A stretch of 64,000 nt of DNA from Thalassospira profundimaris WP0211. GTDB lineage: Bacteria; Pseudomonadota; Alphaproteobacteria; Rhodospirillales; Thalassospiraceae. Under the pieces are notes generated by a model, which ran no database searches, had not been told where the DNA came from, and was given only the letters and a program-made list of their open reading frames with translations. The stretch is from NCBI RefSeq assembly GCF_000300275.1, contig NZ_AMRN01000006.1:1-64000 (forward strand). The letters run 5' to 3'. Made by a program: the position numbers and the translations under genes. Positions 9,189 to 16,891 of the stretch are shown here, piece by piece (within the stretch, counting starts at the first letter, position 1; the number at the start of each line of letters is the position of its first letter).

Positions 9189-9858
9189 TGGAAGCCTCGC
9201 CCGCCTGCTTTGCACGCAAGGTTGCTGTCGGCTGCATCTCAAAACCCGATGTCTGATCGGCGGATTGCAGCAAGGCCGGTTTGACCTTGGCGATCAGATA
9301 CACCGATGCCGCTGAAACCAGTCCTTCGACCACCATGATCGGAATGTGGGCAAAGAAGACCAGCTTGGCCGCCGGAACAAATGCATCACCACTGAGTGCA
9401 AGCGAAATCGCGACAAACACCGTTGTCAGCGCGATGGAAAATGCACCGGCACATCCACCAAGCACAGCGGCCGTGACCGGATTGCTGCGCGACACCATTC
9501 CCCGGAACAAAAGGCCCGCCAGCACAGCCGGAAAGGCGATATTGACCGTATTGACGCCAAGAACCGTCAAACCGCCAAAGCCAAAGAAGACCGCCTGAAG
9601 CAGGAGACCGACAAAAAGCGCCGGAAACGCGGTCCAGCCAAGCACCAGCCCGGCAAGACCGCTCATGATCAGATGCACACTGGATGGTCCCACCGGCACA
9701 TGAATAAGCGATGCAACAAAGAATGTTGCCGACAAAACCCCGGTAGCAGGAATTTTATCGATTGGCAGTTTCCGCAGTCCAAGGCCAAGCCCGGCAACTG
9801 CAAGAACACCCCCGCCAATCAAGACTTCCGGTGCCAGCGCACCATCAACAATATGCAT
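9181..9858 (-). CDS. cbiM: ECF metal transporter substrate-specific subunit (CbiM/NikM)
   Basis: A 225-residue membrane protein beginning MHIVDGALAP. The family's N-terminal Met-His pair is present; His2 is a metal ligand in CbiM/NikM. Six or seven hydrophobic segments span 12-200, with conserved VGPSSVHLIMSG (about 57-68) and FFAHIPIMVVEG near 168-180. It binds Co2+ or Ni2+ and hands it across the inner membrane. Sequence alone does not settle the metal: the NikK/NikL partners suggest nickel lineage, while the cobalamin riboswitch suggests cobalt. Confidence 0.9.
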   Translation of the reverse strand: MHIVDGALAPEVLIGGGVLAVAGLGLGLRKLPIDKIPATGVLSATFFVASLIHVPVGPSSVHLIMSGLAGLVLGWTAFPALFVGLLLQAVFFGFGGLTVLGVNTVNIAFPAVLAGLLFRGMVSRSNPVTAAVLGGCAGAFSIALTTVFVAISLALSGDAFVPAAKLVFFAHIPIMVVEGLVSAASVYLIAKVKPALLQSADQTSGFEMQPTATLRAKQAGEASNG

Positions 9859-9874
9859 CTGTTTTGTCCCTCGC

Positions 9875-10672
9875 CTATTTCACATCATAGGCGCGAACCC
9901 ACAGGACTGCATCCTGTGAAAGTTCCTTGCCCTGAAATTCTTTATCAGGGCCGCTGCCAAGTGCTGCAAATCCCCAAAAACCTGCCTTGGGGACACCAAA
10001 AGTGAAATACCCGTTCTGATCGGAAATGGCCACAACCGCACCACCGGGCATTGGCGATGCCGTCGGCCCTTTGGGGGTGTTACTGGCCATATCGGGTTCT
10101 GCGGCCATGTATTCGATTTCGACTTCAACACCGGCTACCGGTTGGCCTTCGCTTAACACTCGGCCGGTAAAGGTCGAACCGGCAATGATGTTGGTTGGTC
10201 GATTAAGCGGCAGGATTTCGGTTTTAAGACCTTGCGGTTCCATCCAGTCGGTCGGAATTTCGTTGCGGTTCACGTAGGATTTCGTGATCTGCTGAATGAA
10301 GATATCTTCGCTTTCTTCGTAATAAGGTGCCGGCACCACCACCATGACGTAATCGCCGCTGCGGCGCAGAGTTAAAGTTGCGTCAAAGGCCGCTGCCGAG
10401 TTGGCAATTCCGGTGAAAGTAATCGGCGAAAGCGTTGATTTCAGATCAAGTTTCTCACCGCGATTAACCGCATAAAATTCAAGCGGCTCGGCCATATCCA
10501 TGACATGACCGTTTTCAAACGGGTGCCAGAAAATCAGCTTTACCGGCTGATCCCCGGCCTTGGTCACGTTTACGTCCGGCGTATAGGCCAACTGAAAATG
10601 CGCATGCGCCGGCATGGTCGCCGACAGCACGCAGGCGCTTGCAATCGCAAGCCTGCCAAGGGTCTTCAACAT
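9875..10672 (-). CDS. NikK-like periplasmic DUF4198 protein of the metal importer
   Basis: A 265-residue secreted protein, first gene of the operon. The signal peptide (1-24) ends AHA, leaving His as the mature N-terminus (HFQLAYTP). Two beta-sandwich halves follow. The second (about 160-262) has the GxVxxEGQPVAGVEVEIEY and NGYFTFGVPKAG features of DUF4198/carboxypeptidase-regulatory folds. NikK is known as an extra periplasmic component of some Ni/Co ECF systems and probably delivers or captures the ion. Its stop is 16 bases before the cbiM start. A GAGAAAGAG stretch precedes the ATG, downstream of the riboswitch. Confidence 0.82.
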   Translation of the reverse strand: MLKTLGRLAIASACVLSATMPAHAHFQLAYTPDVNVTKAGDQPVKLIFWHPFENGHVMDMAEPLEFYAVNRGEKLDLKSTLSPITFTGIANSAAAFDATLTLRRSGDYVMVVVPAPYYEESEDIFIQQITKSYVNRNEIPTDWMEPQGLKTEILPLNRPTNIIAGSTFTGRVLSEGQPVAGVEVEIEYMAAEPDMASNTPKGPTASPMPGGAVVAISDQNGYFTFGVPKAGFWGFAALGSGPDKEFQGKELSQDAVLWVRAYDVK

Positions 10673-10856
10673 ATAATCGTCTCTTTCTCAAACGATGCAC
10701 GCAGGCCAAAGGCCCAACGCACAGGGTCAGGACAAAGAACGATAGGATGGCTGGAAGCAAGATTGCGGATCTTCAAAAGACCGTTTGTACCCCTGCAACC
10801 TGACGCTCACCCCGGCGTCCAACAGTTTCATACCGAGCAATCAGCACCCGGCAGTC

Positions 10857-10998
10857 AAAGGCAGGTCTCCTGGCTCACGGTTTGAAAAGCAATGCGCCTT
10901 CCCGGTTTGCACCAGTGGCATATGCAATGCTCTGACCGCTTACAGTTGCGGGGGCAGCCGTGGCTTTGTCATGCATGACGCACCACGTTCCCTTTTAA
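10857..10998 (-). promoter_or_regulatory. Cobalamin (B12) riboswitch controlling the ECF metal operon
   Basis: Read on the minus strand, the conserved blocks of the cobalamin aptamer appear in order: AAGGGAACGTGGTG, CGGCTGCCCCCGCAAC (the B12 box begins here), TGTAAGCGG, GCCACTGG, CCGGGAAGGC and GAGCCAGGAGACCTGCC. Adenosylcobalamin binding normally lowers expression. The start codon of the NikK-like gene lies about 185 bases downstream. That leader (10673-10856) contains a GACGC/GCGTC hairpin at 10802-10818 but no stem followed by a U run, so control may be at translation rather than by intrinsic termination. Confidence 0.95.
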
Positions 10999-11189
10999 GT
11001 TGGTCCAATCGGATCAACACCAAAGACAATGTCATAATCCACGCCGGACGGATTGCTGTCAACTCCTTCCCCCAAGGTCCGTGACAATCTTTTTGCGGAT
11101 GGCTTGACGCGCCTTAAACCGGGCGCGAAGATCACGCGCAATTTTGCCGACGGGCCGCAAAAGCCTGCAATCAGATGGGTGGAAACATT

Positions 11190-11732
11190 ATGAAACCTGA
11201 AACAGTTCTTGTTTTCTGGTTCAAGGAACTCGAAGAAAAACAGTGGTTTATCAAGGATGAAGCCCTCGATCGCCATATCGCGGAACGCTTTGCCGATTTT
11301 CATGCCGCCGCCACGGCCGGAGAGCTTTTTAACTGGCGCAAAACCGCCCATGGACGACTTGCAGAAATCATCGTTCTTGATCAGTTTTCACGCAATATGT
11401 ACCGCGATCAGCCACAGTCCTTTGCATCAGATCCAATGGCATTGGTACTGGCGCAGGAGGCTGTTTCCTTGAGGGTGGATCGCAAACTGGTCACACCGCA
11501 GGAACAGGCATTCCTGTATATGCCGTATATGCACTCGGAATCCGAAATCATTCATGAAGTGGCGGTTGACCTGTTTTCACAGCCCGGCCTTGAACATAAT
11601 TACGAGTTCGAGCTGAAACACAAAAAGATCATTGACCGGTTTGGCCGCTATCCACATCGCAATGAAATATTGGGCCGTCCATCGACGCCAGAGGAAGTGG
11701 CGTTTCTCAAAGAGCCCGGATCATCGTTCTGA
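11190..11732 (+). CDS. DUF924 family protein
   Basis: A 180-residue soluble protein of the DUF924 family (TPR-like all-helical fold), whose biochemical role is unknown. Characteristic stretches are VLVFWFKELEEKQWF (about 6-20), LAEIIVLDQFSRNMYRD (about 62-78) and the ending GRYPHRNEILGRPSTPEE (about 151-168). The ATG at 11190 follows a GGTGG-like site; an ATG 15 bases upstream is possible. It is divergent from the riboswitch-controlled operon and ends at a strong terminator. Confidence 0.9.
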   Translation: MKPETVLVFWFKELEEKQWFIKDEALDRHIAERFADFHAAATAGELFNWRKTAHGRLAEIIVLDQFSRNMYRDQPQSFASDPMALVLAQEAVSLRVDRKLVTPQEQAFLYMPYMHSESEIIHEVAVDLFSQPGLEHNYEFELKHKKIIDRFGRYPHRNEILGRPSTPEEVAFLKEPGSSF

Positions 11733-11738
11733 GCATTA

Positions 11739-11768
11739 AAAAAGGGACGGTTTCCCGTCCCTTTTATT
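11739..11768 (+). terminator. Terminator between DUF924 gene and ybiB (bidirectional)
   Basis: An AAAAGGGACGG / CCGTCCCTTTT stem with a four-base loop, with A and T runs on either side so it can act on both strands. It follows the DUF924 stop by a few bases and lies downstream of the convergent ybiB-like gene. Confidence 0.85.
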
Positions 11769-11791
11769 CGATCACACTTAGGCGCAGAACA

Positions 11792-12856
11792 TCAGCCAAC
11801 ATCACGGTCGCGATTATCCCACCAGCCCTGAACAAGGCTTTCTGCCTCATCCATGTAATCCGCCTTGCCGGCAAGGAAGGCTGCCATGGCGGCACTGCCC
11901 TTGATCTTGGCTTCGGCGGGAATATCTTCCACCTCGCCACGCCAGACAGCCAGAAAGTGCTTTAGCGACACAGGGCTTTGGTCTTCGCCGTCTTTCTCTG
12001 TCTTCGACAGCAATGCCGGCCAGCGAACATCATTGAGCTCCCCATTATCAAGCATGCGCAGATCGACATGCTTGTAAGGTGTTCTTTCGGCTTCGCCACC
12101 ACCGCCCTTGATCACACCGATGCGCGGAAGTTCCAAAAGCTTGCCGGTTTCTCGATGGACATCAAGAAACGCCGGATGAAACACACCAAGGAAGGCTGCA
12201 CGCGCATGCAGCGGATTAAGCAAACGCAGTAACGTATTGACCGGACTGCGCAATCCAAGAAGCGGACGCAATCCAATCAGCTCCTGCAGTTTAGGATGCA
12301 TGTGACGCAGCGGCAGATATGCAAAGCCCTTCGATGCGATATCAGAACGCGCTTCTTCTGCAGACATGGCAATCGGAAGCTTAAGCGCCTTGATGGCAAC
12401 TTCTGTGCTGATCCCGTTGACCAGATGCGAGTTATAGCCATGCATCAGCACCGGAACATTATTCTGCGACAGCAAAAGCGCCGAAAGCACAAACCAGGGC
12501 AGACCGCGGGTCCGACCGGCCGCATAGGATGGCCAATCCAGCGCAGGGCGCATAAGCGCATCATCTTTGCTGTCTTCATCCGGTTCAAGACGCGCGGCCT
12601 TGCGAACAGCTTCGATCATGCCAGCCAGTTCTTCGGGCGTTTCAGCACGGTAGCGCAGCATCAAAAGGAATGCGCCAAGCTGGATCGGTTCGACCTCGTC
12701 GCGCAGAATCATCGAGAACGCATCAAATGCCTCCTCGCGGGTCAGACTGCGCGAACGGCCCGGCCCACGGAAAAACGTGCGCAGATAGCCAGAAAACGGA
12801 TGCGCCTCTGGTAAGACATTCTCATCCTCGAGCTGTTCAAGATGCTCGTCGGTCAT
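11792..12856 (-). CDS. ybiB: TrpD2/YbiB-like protein (anthranilate phosphoribosyltransferase fold)
   Basis: A 354-residue protein of the TrpD2 family. It has the two-domain fold of anthranilate phosphoribosyltransferase and nucleoside phosphorylase: a helical N-terminal domain (about 30-95, LTREEAFDAF, LRYRAETPEELAG) and an alpha/beta C-terminal domain (VLMHGYNSH, near 138-146; VIKGGGGEAERTP, about 252-264). E. coli YbiB binds nucleic acid and lacks phosphoribosyltransferase activity, so an enzymatic role should not be assumed. It starts 24 bases after yaaA on the same strand and probably shares its transcript. Confidence 0.85.
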   Translation of the reverse strand: MTDEHLEQLEDENVLPEAHPFSGYLRTFFRGPGRSRSLTREEAFDAFSMILRDEVEPIQLGAFLLMLRYRAETPEELAGMIEAVRKAARLEPDEDSKDDALMRPALDWPSYAAGRTRGLPWFVLSALLLSQNNVPVLMHGYNSHLVNGISTEVAIKALKLPIAMSAEEARSDIASKGFAYLPLRHMHPKLQELIGLRPLLGLRSPVNTLLRLLNPLHARAAFLGVFHPAFLDVHRETGKLLELPRIGVIKGGGGEAERTPYKHVDLRMLDNGELNDVRWPALLSKTEKDGEDQSPVSLKHFLAVWRGEVEDIPAEAKIKGSAAMAAFLAGKADYMDEAESLVQGWWDNRDRDVG

Positions 12857-12880
12857 ATGGTTTCACCGGAATAGTTGGTG

Positions 12881-13657
12881 TTACTGATCGTGAATACGCG
12901 TGAAGACCCACTCTGTCTCGGTCGAGAGGTCATCCTGATAGCGATAGCCATCAACATTAAACTTCTTGAGCTCTTGCGGGTCTTCGAGCCGATTGTCAAT
13001 CATATAGCGTGCCATCATGCCACGCGCACGCTTGGCTGAGAAGCCGACAACCTTGGCCGTACCACCCTTCACTTCCTTGAACACAGGCGTAATTACCGGG
13101 CCATCAAGGATCTTGGTCTTGATTGATTTGAAATACTCGTTCGAGGCGAGATTGATCAGACTACGGTCCTTGTGACCTTTGGTAATCTCATTGATTTCTT
13201 TTGAAAGCTTATCGTCCCAGAATGCGTAAAGGTCCTTGCCCCGCGGGTTCGAAAGGCGCGTTCCCATTTCCAAACGATATGGCTGCATCAGATCACGCGG
13301 TTTCAGAAGGCCATAAAGGCCCGAAAGCATCCGAAAATGATCCTCTGCCCAGTCGATGTCTTCGGCCTTCATGGTATCGGCATCAAGGCCGACATAGGTA
13401 TCACCGCGGAATGCAAAGATCGCCGGTTTGGCATTGGTGCGATCAAACGGACGCGAAAAATGCTGAAAACGCTGATAGTTCAGATCGGCAAGGTTTTCGC
13501 TGATGCCCATGAGCTTCATCAGATCGCTGCGGCTTTTTTTGCGCGCGACATCAACAAGTTGTTCGGTGTCGTCCAGAAACGCGGGTTGAGAAACAGACAT
13601 TTCCGGGACGTCTGTTTCGAAATCCAGCTTCTTGGCCGGGGACACAACAGCAAGCAT
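12881..13657 (-). CDS. yaaA: YaaA family peroxide-stress protein
   Basis: A 258-residue DUF328/YaaA protein. E. coli YaaA lowers free iron and limits Fenton damage under peroxide stress. The N-terminus MLAVVSPAKKLDFE is the family signature, with GLYGLLKPRDLMQPYRLEMG (about 120-139) and FSAKRARGMMARY near 215-227 also typical. Length matches the family. The ATG is preferred to an adjacent upstream TTG because AGAGG sits seven bases before it. It is followed closely by the ybiB-like gene, and a 50-bp palindrome lies upstream. Confidence 0.93.
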   Translation of the reverse strand: MLAVVSPAKKLDFETDVPEMSVSQPAFLDDTEQLVDVARKKSRSDLMKLMGISENLADLNYQRFQHFSRPFDRTNAKPAIFAFRGDTYVGLDADTMKAEDIDWAEDHFRMLSGLYGLLKPRDLMQPYRLEMGTRLSNPRGKDLYAFWDDKLSKEINEITKGHKDRSLINLASNEYFKSIKTKILDGPVITPVFKEVKGGTAKVVGFSAKRARGMMARYMIDNRLEDPQELKKFNVDGYRYQDDLSTETEWVFTRIHDQ

Positions 13658-13726
13658 CAATCTGCCTCTTCTCTTTCATCTCGGTTCGATTTGTCGTAAC
13701 AAGCCACAAGGCATGGGCAATGTCTA

Positions 13727-13776
13727 GGGTCCAACCCTATGTACAGGAGTATACGGCTGTACATGGATTTGGACCC
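13727..13776. repeat. 50-bp near-perfect palindrome between yaaA and the parvulin gene
   Basis: Symmetric about 13751.5: GGGTCCAA (13727-13734) mirrors TTGGACCC (13769-13776), and ATGTACA (13739-13745) mirrors TGTACAT (13758-13764). The four-base steps between arms and a 12-base centre do not pair fully. No T run follows on either strand, so it does not look like a simple terminator. It lies in the divergent promoter region, which suggests an operator or an extruding DNA structure. A copy of a dispersed repeat is also possible; I noticed no second copy in this window. Confidence 0.8.
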
Positions 13777-13851
13777 TTAGCGTTATCCATAAACTTCTAA
13801 TCTTGCAGAAAATCCGTCGGTTGCAAGTTTTGACGGATGAAAGGACCCATT

Positions 13852-14172
13852 ATGAGTGAACAAGTTCGCGCGTCGCACATTCTTCTGATGTATGCCGGTT
13901 CGGCACGTTCGACCGCCACCCGCAGCAAAGACGAAGCCCTGACCGAAATCAACGCGCTGAAAGATCAGATCGCAAACGGTTCCGATTTCGCAGAACTGGC
14001 AAAAGCCAATTCCGATTGCCCGTCCGGCCAGCAGGGCGGCGACCTTGGCTTCTTTGGCCGTGGCATGATGGTTCCGGAATTCGATGCCGCTGCGTTCAGC
14101 ATGGAAGTTGGTTCGACGTCTGACGTGGTTGAGACCGATTTCGGCTACCACCTGCTGCAGCGCACCGCATAA
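13852..14172 (+). CDS. ppiC: Parvulin-type peptidyl-prolyl cis-trans isomerase
   Basis: A 106-residue single-domain parvulin. Family features are VRASHILLMYAGS (about 5-17), SDFAELAKANSDCPSGQQGGDLGFFGRGMMVPEFDAAAF (split across about 47-85) and FGYHLLQ at the end. The catalytic-site His and Cys equivalents (SHIL, SDCPS) are present. There is no signal peptide, so it is probably cytosolic, like E. coli PpiC. The second ATG is used, with AAAGGA six bases upstream. Confidence 0.93.
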   Translation: MSEQVRASHILLMYAGSARSTATRSKDEALTEINALKDQIANGSDFAELAKANSDCPSGQQGGDLGFFGRGMMVPEFDAAAFSMEVGSTSDVVETDFGYHLLQRTA

Positions 14173-14200
14173 GCAATCGCTTCCGCGTGATGCAAAACGT

Positions 14201-14236
14201 AAAGGCTGGCATTTGGTTGCCAGCCTTTTTCTTTTT
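14201..14236 (+). terminator. Terminator after ppiC
   Basis: AAAGGCTGGCA (14201-14211) pairs with TGCCAGCCTTT (14218-14228), followed by TTCTTTTTC. Confidence 0.88.
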
Positions 14237-14248
14237 CAGGCGCGCCTG

Positions 14249-14599
14249 TCAAAAATCGACAATCGGGGCATCCAGTTCGTATTGCCCCTTGTGATCTTCG
14301 ATCTCCAGCACCCAGACATCCGGATCATAGCCAATTTGTTTGCGCCAGTATTCATCGCAGGCAAACTCGGTTTCGCGGCCCCCATCCGGGCCACCGGCCA
14401 CCAGCATCCAGCCCAGCTCCCCATCAAGTGTCGTCACCCGTGAATAGACAAAGAACCCTGCGGCAAACCGGTTGAGCTTCACAAGCACGGCGCCTGCATC
14501 TTCGTTGCCCTTGTGGGCCACCATCGCCGTAATCAGGTTCGACTGGCAAATCGCGATCTGCGCGCGCACCCACAACCCGGCTTTCAGACGCGGTTGCAT
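14249..14599 (-). CDS. DUF1491 family protein
   Basis: A 116-residue soluble protein of the alphaproteobacterial DUF1491 family, function unknown. The usual pattern is visible: RLKAGLWVRAQIAICQ at the start, KGNEDAGAVLVKLNRF (about 30-45), and a C-terminal half rich in acidic and aromatic residues. Its ATG follows the stop of the M23 peptidase gene directly (TAGATG), so the two are almost certainly co-translated. This close linkage hints at a shared process. Confidence 0.88.
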   Translation of the reverse strand: MQPRLKAGLWVRAQIAICQSNLITAMVAHKGNEDAGAVLVKLNRFAAGFFVYSRVTTLDGELGWMLVAGGPDGGRETEFACDEYWRKQIGYDPDVWVLEIEDHKGQYELDAPIVDF

Positions 14600-15394
14600 C
14601 TATACCCCTTCCCGTGACGCGGTCACGTTTTCAGGCATTTGCAGGATCTGGTTCGGGTTTGGGCAGATACTTTCCCAGATATCCCATTCTGACGGCTTGG
14701 CGGCACCAAAGAAGTCCCCTTCCCGCCCCAGCATGTCAAAGATGATCTGAAAATGCAGATGCGGTATCCAGTCGCCATTAATCGGGAAATCGCCAAACCG
14801 ACACAGAAGGTCACCCGCCGTGATTTCCTTACCCTTGTAAAGCCCGTCCAGGGATTCGCGGCTGAGATGACCATAGAGCGTATAGAACCGGATGCCTTCA
14901 GCCGGTTCATGCTGCAAGATAATGGTCGGGCCGTAATCCAGATGCAGGTTGTTGTCGGCAAAGCTGTGTACAACGCCGTTCAGCGGTGCAAAGACCGGCG
15001 TGTATGCCGGTGCGAACAGATCAATGCCAAGGTGCTGACTGCGGGCCTCGCCATCGTTTTTGAACTGTTCGGACTGATAACAGATGCGGTCTTCGCGATA
15101 ACGTCCAATCCCGACCGGGGCATTGGCATTGGCCAGTTGCTGCCACATGATTTCGGTTTGGCGCGCCGGATCGCTCTCGCCACCAATCACCACATCGCCG
15201 TTTGAAGAAAAGTCGTAAACGATCTTTGCACATGTTTTGAGGTCGCATTCCATGACCGAGTGAAAAACATCGCGGTTCTCATCGATCCAGGCCCGCAGGC
15301 TTGCGGCTTCTGGCACCGGCTCCTCGCCGTTTGCAAAGCGGTCCTGATAGGATTGAAGACGTTGGGCTGCGGCAGTCGATCGCAAGGCGGTCAC
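14600..15394 (-). CDS. M23-family metallopeptidase-like protein
   Basis: A 264-residue protein with an M23 (LytM-type) domain in residues about 115-235. The zinc-binding pattern is present: HLGIDLFAP (His and Asp ligands), YTLYGHL and HLHFQ. M23 enzymes cut peptide cross-links in peptidoglycan. The N-terminal 100 residues are not a known cell-wall-binding module, and there is no signal peptide, so a cytoplasmic role or another substrate is possible. Similar M23 domains occur fused to aminotransferase/phosphotransferase proteins; here the domain stands alone. It precedes the DUF1491 gene with no gap. Confidence 0.8.
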   Translation of the reverse strand: MTALRSTAAAQRLQSYQDRFANGEEPVPEAASLRAWIDENRDVFHSVMECDLKTCAKIVYDFSSNGDVVIGGESDPARQTEIMWQQLANANAPVGIGRYREDRICYQSEQFKNDGEARSQHLGIDLFAPAYTPVFAPLNGVVHSFADNNLHLDYGPTIILQHEPAEGIRFYTLYGHLSRESLDGLYKGKEITAGDLLCRFGDFPINGDWIPHLHFQIIFDMLGREGDFFGAAKPSEWDIWESICPNPNQILQMPENVTASREGV

Positions 15395-15411
15395 GGTGGT
15401 GGCTCCGAAAC

Positions 15412-15444
15412 AGAAAAAGGCAGGGAACGATGCCCTGCCTTTAG
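15412..15444 (-). terminator. Terminator of the acidic-protein gene
   Basis: AAAGGCAGGG (15416-15425) pairs with CCCTGCCTTT (15433-15442). Read on the minus strand, the 3' arm runs into TTTTT, placing it after the gene at 15480-15965. Confidence 0.85.
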
Positions 15445-15479
15445 CTACATTAATTTTTGCCTGATCGGCAAGCCCTGGC

Positions 15480-15965
15480 TTACCAGTTGGTCACTTCATA
15501 TTCGCAGGACACATCATCATCATCGGTGTCGGTCAGTGCAACCGTCAGGCGGCGCATCTGCGGATTGAAGCGTTTGATGAAGTTCAACAGCAGCAGGGCT
15601 TCTTCGGAAAGCTCGCCCGCGTCTTCGTCGTCTTCATCAATTTCGCAAAGCTCGACCAGTTCCAGGAACAGAGCACCAAGGGCGCGTTTGACGTCTTCGC
15701 CACCTTTAAGGCCGCCTGTAAGCTCGCCAAGGGGTGAAAGATCGATTTCAAGTTTGCGCAGGTTTTTGCTCATCTGGTCGATGGCATCTTCATCAAGCAC
15801 CATTTCGGCCGCGATCATGTGCGTGCCGACTTCGTTGATGTTCATGAAACCGATGAACTCGAACAGGTCGTCTTTGGTGCGACCGTCTTCCAGCAGCTTT
15901 TCGGTATGGGCTTCGAATTCTTCGAAGTCGATGTCGTCGCCAAGATCGTTTTCAAGATCGCTCAT
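15480..15965 (-). CDS. Highly acidic protein of unknown function
   Basis: A 161-residue protein I do not recognise. About a third of the residues are Asp or Glu, concentrated at the N-terminus (DLENDLGDDIDFEEFE), near 105-120 (EIDEDDEDAGELSEE) and near the end (DTDDDD). The middle (about 30-100) looks helical, with alternating hydrophobic positions. There is no signal peptide or membrane segment. GGAGAG precedes the chosen ATG, and a strong terminator follows, so it is probably a real monocistronic gene. Such acidity can reflect DNA mimicry or calcium binding, but nothing here proves either. Confidence 0.75.
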   Translation of the reverse strand: MSDLENDLGDDIDFEEFEAHTEKLLEDGRTKDDLFEFIGFMNINEVGTHMIAAEMVLDEDAIDQMSKNLRKLEIDLSPLGELTGGLKGGEDVKRALGALFLELVELCEIDEDDEDAGELSEEALLLLNFIKRFNPQMRRLTVALTDTDDDDVSCEYEVTNW

Positions 15966-16137
15966 GTCGCTCTCCAATCAAAATTTGCGCTGCTGATACT
16001 CTGGATTGCGGGAAAACTCAACCCGGACTGGTGACATGACCATCTGCTATGCATCCATCACATTGCGTGGCAAACAATATTGCGAACGATAGCGCATTAT
16101 CACTAGGATTAGAATAAATCTGATGGAACGGCTTTGA

Positions 16138-16827
16138 ATGGAACCCGTTATGCCCACCTTCACGCTTCTTGATGTTGTCGCAATTTGTTGGGCGTTTGCC
16201 TGGTGGGTTGGTTACACGATTTTTGCCGATGCCAGTTCACGACGCCGGAATTCCATCTCCGCACATATGGCGCGCAATCGCCATCGCTGGATGGAACAGA
16301 TGCTTAAACGCGATATCCGGATGGTCGATACATCAATCGCCAGCAACCTGATTACGGGCATCAGTTTCTTTTCCTCGACCACCATTCTGGTCCTGATCGG
16401 CCTGATGGCGCTCCTGGGTTATACCGACAAGGCGATTGAAACTGTTTCTGCCCTGCCCTTTGCCGCTGTCACCACGCCGGCTGTGTGGGAGTGCAAGGTG
16501 GTGTTGCTGATCGTGATCTTTATTTATGCCTTCTTCAAATTCACATGGGCGTTTCGGTTATCCAATTATTGCTCGATCCTGATCGGTGCCGCCCCGGAAG
16601 CCGACGCGCCAGATGCGGCCCGCGCGGCGGCACGGGCATCGCGCATGAGCATGATGTCGGCCCACAACTTCAACCGCGGAATTCGCGCCTATTTCTTTGC
16701 ACTCTCGGCATTGGGCTGGTTCTATCATCCGCTTGCTTTCATCGTCTGTGCGACCTGGGTGACGCTGGTTCTCTATAATCGGGAATTCCGATCGCACGCA
16801 CTCGATATCCTGAGCGGTCATCACTGA
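16138..16827 (+). CDS. DUF599 family membrane protein
   Basis: A 229-residue integral membrane protein of the DUF599 family, function unknown. Hydrophobic segments occur at about 8-28, 75-95, 118-140 and 185-215. Typical features are RWMEQMLKRDIRMVD (about 50-64) and ASNLITGISFFSSTTILVLIG. The start is uncertain: ATG at 16138 or at 16150 (four codons later) would both be plausible. It converges on an MFS gene through a shared palindromic terminator. Confidence 0.85.
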   Translation: MEPVMPTFTLLDVVAICWAFAWWVGYTIFADASSRRRNSISAHMARNRHRWMEQMLKRDIRMVDTSIASNLITGISFFSSTTILVLIGLMALLGYTDKAIETVSALPFAAVTTPAVWECKVVLLIVIFIYAFFKFTWAFRLSNYCSILIGAAPEADAPDAARAAARASRMSMMSAHNFNRGIRAYFFALSALGWFYHPLAFIVCATWVTLVLYNREFRSHALDILSGHH

Positions 16828-16843
16828 TCGGCACAGCAACGAA

Positions 16844-16872
16844 AAAGGGCCGCATATGCGGCCCTTTCTTTT
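16844..16872. terminator. Bidirectional terminator between DUF599 gene and MFS gene
   Basis: A fully symmetrical AAAGGGCCGC-ATAT-GCGGCCCTTT palindrome (16844-16867), with TCTTTTATTT after it on the plus strand and an A/T-rich flank on the other side. It serves two convergent genes. Confidence 0.85.
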
Positions 16873-16891
16873 ATTTATCAAAGTCCTGCCT

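Noticed and set aside
10727-10831. A 34-codon frame in the leader between the cobalamin riboswitch and the NikK-like gene (minus strand).
   Set aside because: It has no convincing ribosome site, and the leader could equally form structure for the riboswitch. A chance frame of this size is common.
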